DNA of 6,811 nt. Source: BOG-1184 sp964651515 (GTDB taxonomy: Bacteria; Fibrobacterota; Chitinivibrionia; Chitinivibrionales; Chitinispirillaceae). Where the stretch lies: NCBI GenBank assembly GCA_964651515.1, contig CAZYYB010000139.1:1-6811 (forward strand), written 5' to 3'. Both the position numbers and the translations under genes were made by a program. The notes under the pieces were generated by a model. The model saw only the letters and a list, made by a program, of their open reading frames with translations. It did not search any database and had not been told where the DNA came from. Within the stretch, counting starts at the first letter, position 1, and every line of letters begins with the position of its first letter. Positions 5,707-6,811 of the stretch are shown here, in pieces.

Positions 5707-6516
5707 ATGCTTAAAAAAGATCTGTTTGCCGCAGTTAGCGGAATTGTTTTGTTCGCCATATCATCGGTCTGTTATGGCCAGTTCACCAGGGACACCGCAA
5801 GGGGAACTCCGGATGAAAAGATAATCCAGAATAATTCCGCGAGCGGTTCTGAAAGGGCCGATGCAAAGGGTACCGCCGATACCCTGCGGGTTAACCAGAA
5901 GGGGACCGCGGATTCATTGCTGTATAAGGCGCAGGGTACCGCAACTACCTTGCGCACCAAAGCGCAGGGAACCGCAGACTCGGTGCTTTTAAAGGCACAG
6001 GGTACCGCCACTTCATTACGGGCCAACGAGAAGGGTACCGCAGATTCGGTACGGGCTAAGGAGAAAGGTTCCGCAGATTCGATGCTTTTGAAGGCGCAGG
6101 GTACCGCCACTTCATTGCGGGCCAACCAGAAGGGAACCGCAGATTCGGTACTGAATAGAGCTCAGGGCACCGCAACCTCATTGCGGGCCAATCAGAAGGG
6201 CACGGCGGATTCATTGCTCTCCAAGGCGCAGGGGACAGCAGACACCTTGCGCACCGAAGCGCGGGGAACCGCAGATTCGCTGCTTTTCAAGGCGCAGGGT
6301 ACCGCTACTACCTTGCGGGCCCACCAGAAAGGTACGGCGGATTCATTGCGGACCGATGCACAGGGCACCGCCGATTCAGTACTGACAAAGGCCAGGAGTA
6401 CGGCAGATACCTTGCGGGCGGACCAGAAGGGCACCGCCGATTCGCTGCTCTTTAAAGCGCAGGGGACCGCCGATTCGGTAAGAGCCAATTCGGCTAGGCA
6501 ACAGCAGAGTAAATAA
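5707..6516 (+). CDS. Exported protein made of 19 hendecad (11-residue) repeats
   Basis: The 269-residue protein has a signal peptide (MLKKDLFAAVSG..., cleavage probably after CYG24, mature end QFTRDT). A short unique head (about 25-54, including GTPDEKIIQNNSA) precedes 19 consecutive 11-residue units from Gly55 to residue 263, then the basic tail RQQQSK. Consensus units are GTADSLLxKAQ and GTATSLRANQK. On a helical wheel Ala3, Leu6, residue 7 and Ala10 fall on one face, and Gly, Asp, Ser and Lys lie elsewhere. The protein should form a long amphipathic or hendecad coiled helix outside the cytoplasm. Periodicity and composition recall LEA group 3, apolipoprotein and synuclein 11-mers, but I do not recognise the family. 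AGGA ends 7 bases before the ATG. The Cys before the cleavage site lacks a proper lipobox. The gene is followed 41 bp later by a paralogue, so the two probably form an operon. The function is unknown; stress protection, membrane binding or an envelope spacer are possibilities. Confidence 0.88.
   Translation: MLKKDLFAAVSGIVLFAISSVCYGQFTRDTARGTPDEKIIQNNSASGSERADAKGTADTLRVNQKGTADSLLYKAQGTATTLRTKAQGTADSVLLKAQGTATSLRANEKGTADSVRAKEKGSADSMLLKAQGTATSLRANQKGTADSVLNRAQGTATSLRANQKGTADSLLSKAQGTADTLRTEARGTADSLLFKAQGTATTLRAHQKGTADSLRTDAQGTADSVLTKARSTADTLRADQKGTADSLLFKAQGTADSVRANSARQQQSK
5869..6495 (+). repeat. 33-bp tandem coding repeat, 19 units
   Basis: The array is exactly 19 x 33 bp, in frame and with no indels, beginning at the GGT codon of Gly55. 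Units differ at many synonymous positions (the opening Gly-Thr-Ala is written as ggtaccgcc, ggaaccgca, ggcaccgcc, gggacagca and ggtacggcg) while the residues stay constant. A three-unit (99-bp) block is nearly duplicated: 6001-6052 matches 6100-6151 at 49 of 52 bases, pointing to later unequal exchange. A more degenerate unit (SASGSERADAK) may precede the array. Confidence 0.95.
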
Positions 6517-6557
6517 AAAAAACCCCTTGAACCCGGGCAGGATTAACAGGAAACGAC

Positions 6558-6811
6558 GTGCTTAAGAACATGAAAAAAAATGCCGCTGCAGCGGGGCTTA
6601 CCCTTTTAGCTATTTCGGCTCTCTGCTATAGCCAGTTTGCCAGGGATACCTCCGGGGGCACGCCCGACGAGAAAATAATTCAAAATAATTCGGCCGGTGA
6701 TTCATTACGGACCCAGGCACAGAGTACCGCCGATTCATTAAGGGCTAAAGCGCAGGGTACCGCCGATACGTTGCGGGCAAACCAGAAGCGTACCGCCGAT
6801 TCCCTGCGGGC
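6558..6811 (+). CDS. Second exported hendecad-repeat protein, paralogue of the preceding gene (truncated by window edge)
   Basis: Only the first 84 codons are present; the frame is open at the right edge. The signal peptide (MLKNMKKNAAAAGLTLLAISALCYS, then QFARDT) and head (GGTPDEKIIQNNSAGDS) align closely with the upstream gene. The proteins therefore share AISxxCYxQF and GTPDEKIIQNNSA, and 11-residue repeats follow (STADSLRAKAQ, GTADTLRANQK, RTADSLR...). I chose GTG 6558 as start because AGGA (6548-6551) sits 6 bases before it and because MLK then matches the neighbour. An in-frame ATG at 6570 is the alternative. The similarity extends into the leader (AGGAAACTACC-ATG versus AGGAAACGAC-GTG), so the duplication copied the ribosome site too. 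The role is unknown, presumably the same as the upstream paralogue, with which it is probably co-transcribed. Confidence 0.85.
   Translation, partial: MLKNMKKNAAAAGLTLLAISALCYSQFARDTSGGTPDEKIIQNNSAGDSLRTQAQSTADSLRAKAQGTADTLRANQKRTADSLR
6690..6811 (+). repeat. 33-bp tandem coding repeat continuing past the window
   Basis: Repeat units start with the degenerate SAGDSLRTQAQ (6690-6722), then STADSLRAKAQ, GTADTLRANQK and an incomplete RTADSLR. They have the same 33-bp period and the same residue pattern as the array in the upstream paralogue. The total copy number is unknown because the window ends inside the array. Confidence 0.85.

Noticed and set aside
5764..5774. Lipobox in the hendecad-repeat protein (Cys22)
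   Set aside because: Residues before the Cys (S-S-V) do not fit a lipobox; Cys-Tyr-Gly followed by Gln-Phe fits signal peptidase I cleavage, and the paralogue has Cys-Tyr-Ser there.
5772..6488. Long antisense frames across the repeat array (two, 117 and 98 residues)
   Set aside because: They arise because the 33-bp repeat is a multiple of three and lacks stops in that phase; the sense frame has the signal peptide, ribosome site and synonymous-site pattern of a real gene.
5869..6495. CRISPR array
   Set aside because: Repeats are contiguous 33-bp coding units without unique spacers and stay in frame inside an exported protein.

Overview
The window reads as a chromosomal stretch from a Gram-negative (diderm) bacterium of moderate base composition. 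It encodes an OmpA-type outer-membrane protein with peptidoglycan-binding domains, a lipoprotein with a lipobox, two exported repeat proteins and a soluble hybrid histidine kinase. The phylum cannot be fixed from sequence alone. The kinase's N-terminal coiled coil and PAS architecture is common in Deltaproteobacteria-like lineages, but related layouts occur elsewhere.

Layout: (1) Bases 1-147 are the tail of a + strand gene, followed by a convincing intrinsic terminator (181-216). (2) Bases 255-3347 hold three minus-strand genes. In transcription order they are a 291-residue lipoprotein, a 129-residue protein of unknown function, and a PAS / histidine kinase / receiver hybrid sensor. The last two are tightly coupled (11 bp gap, or overlapping if a TTG start is used). 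A 94-bp gap with two inverted repeats separates them from the lipoprotein. (3) Bases 3348-4031 are a long gene-free divergent region. (4) Bases 4032-5477 encode an exported beta-barrel protein with two tandem OmpA domains, followed by a strong hairpin. (5) From 5707 to the window end lie two tandem paralogues encoding exported proteins. After the signal peptide these consist almost entirely of an 11-residue repeat with consensus GTADSLLxKAQ / GTATSLRANQK. The second copy is cut by the window edge.

The right half is an envelope-protein neighbourhood. The OmpA protein probably ties the outer membrane to peptidoglycan. The hendecad-repeat proteins are predicted to be long amphipathic helices outside the cytoplasm. 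The minus-strand cluster is a cytoplasmic phosphorelay sensor with an unknown small partner. Nothing in the window shows that the two halves work together.

The most unusual item is the tandem pair of 11-residue-repeat exported proteins. They resemble LEA group 3, apolipoprotein or synuclein 11-mers in periodicity, but I do not recognise them as a named family.
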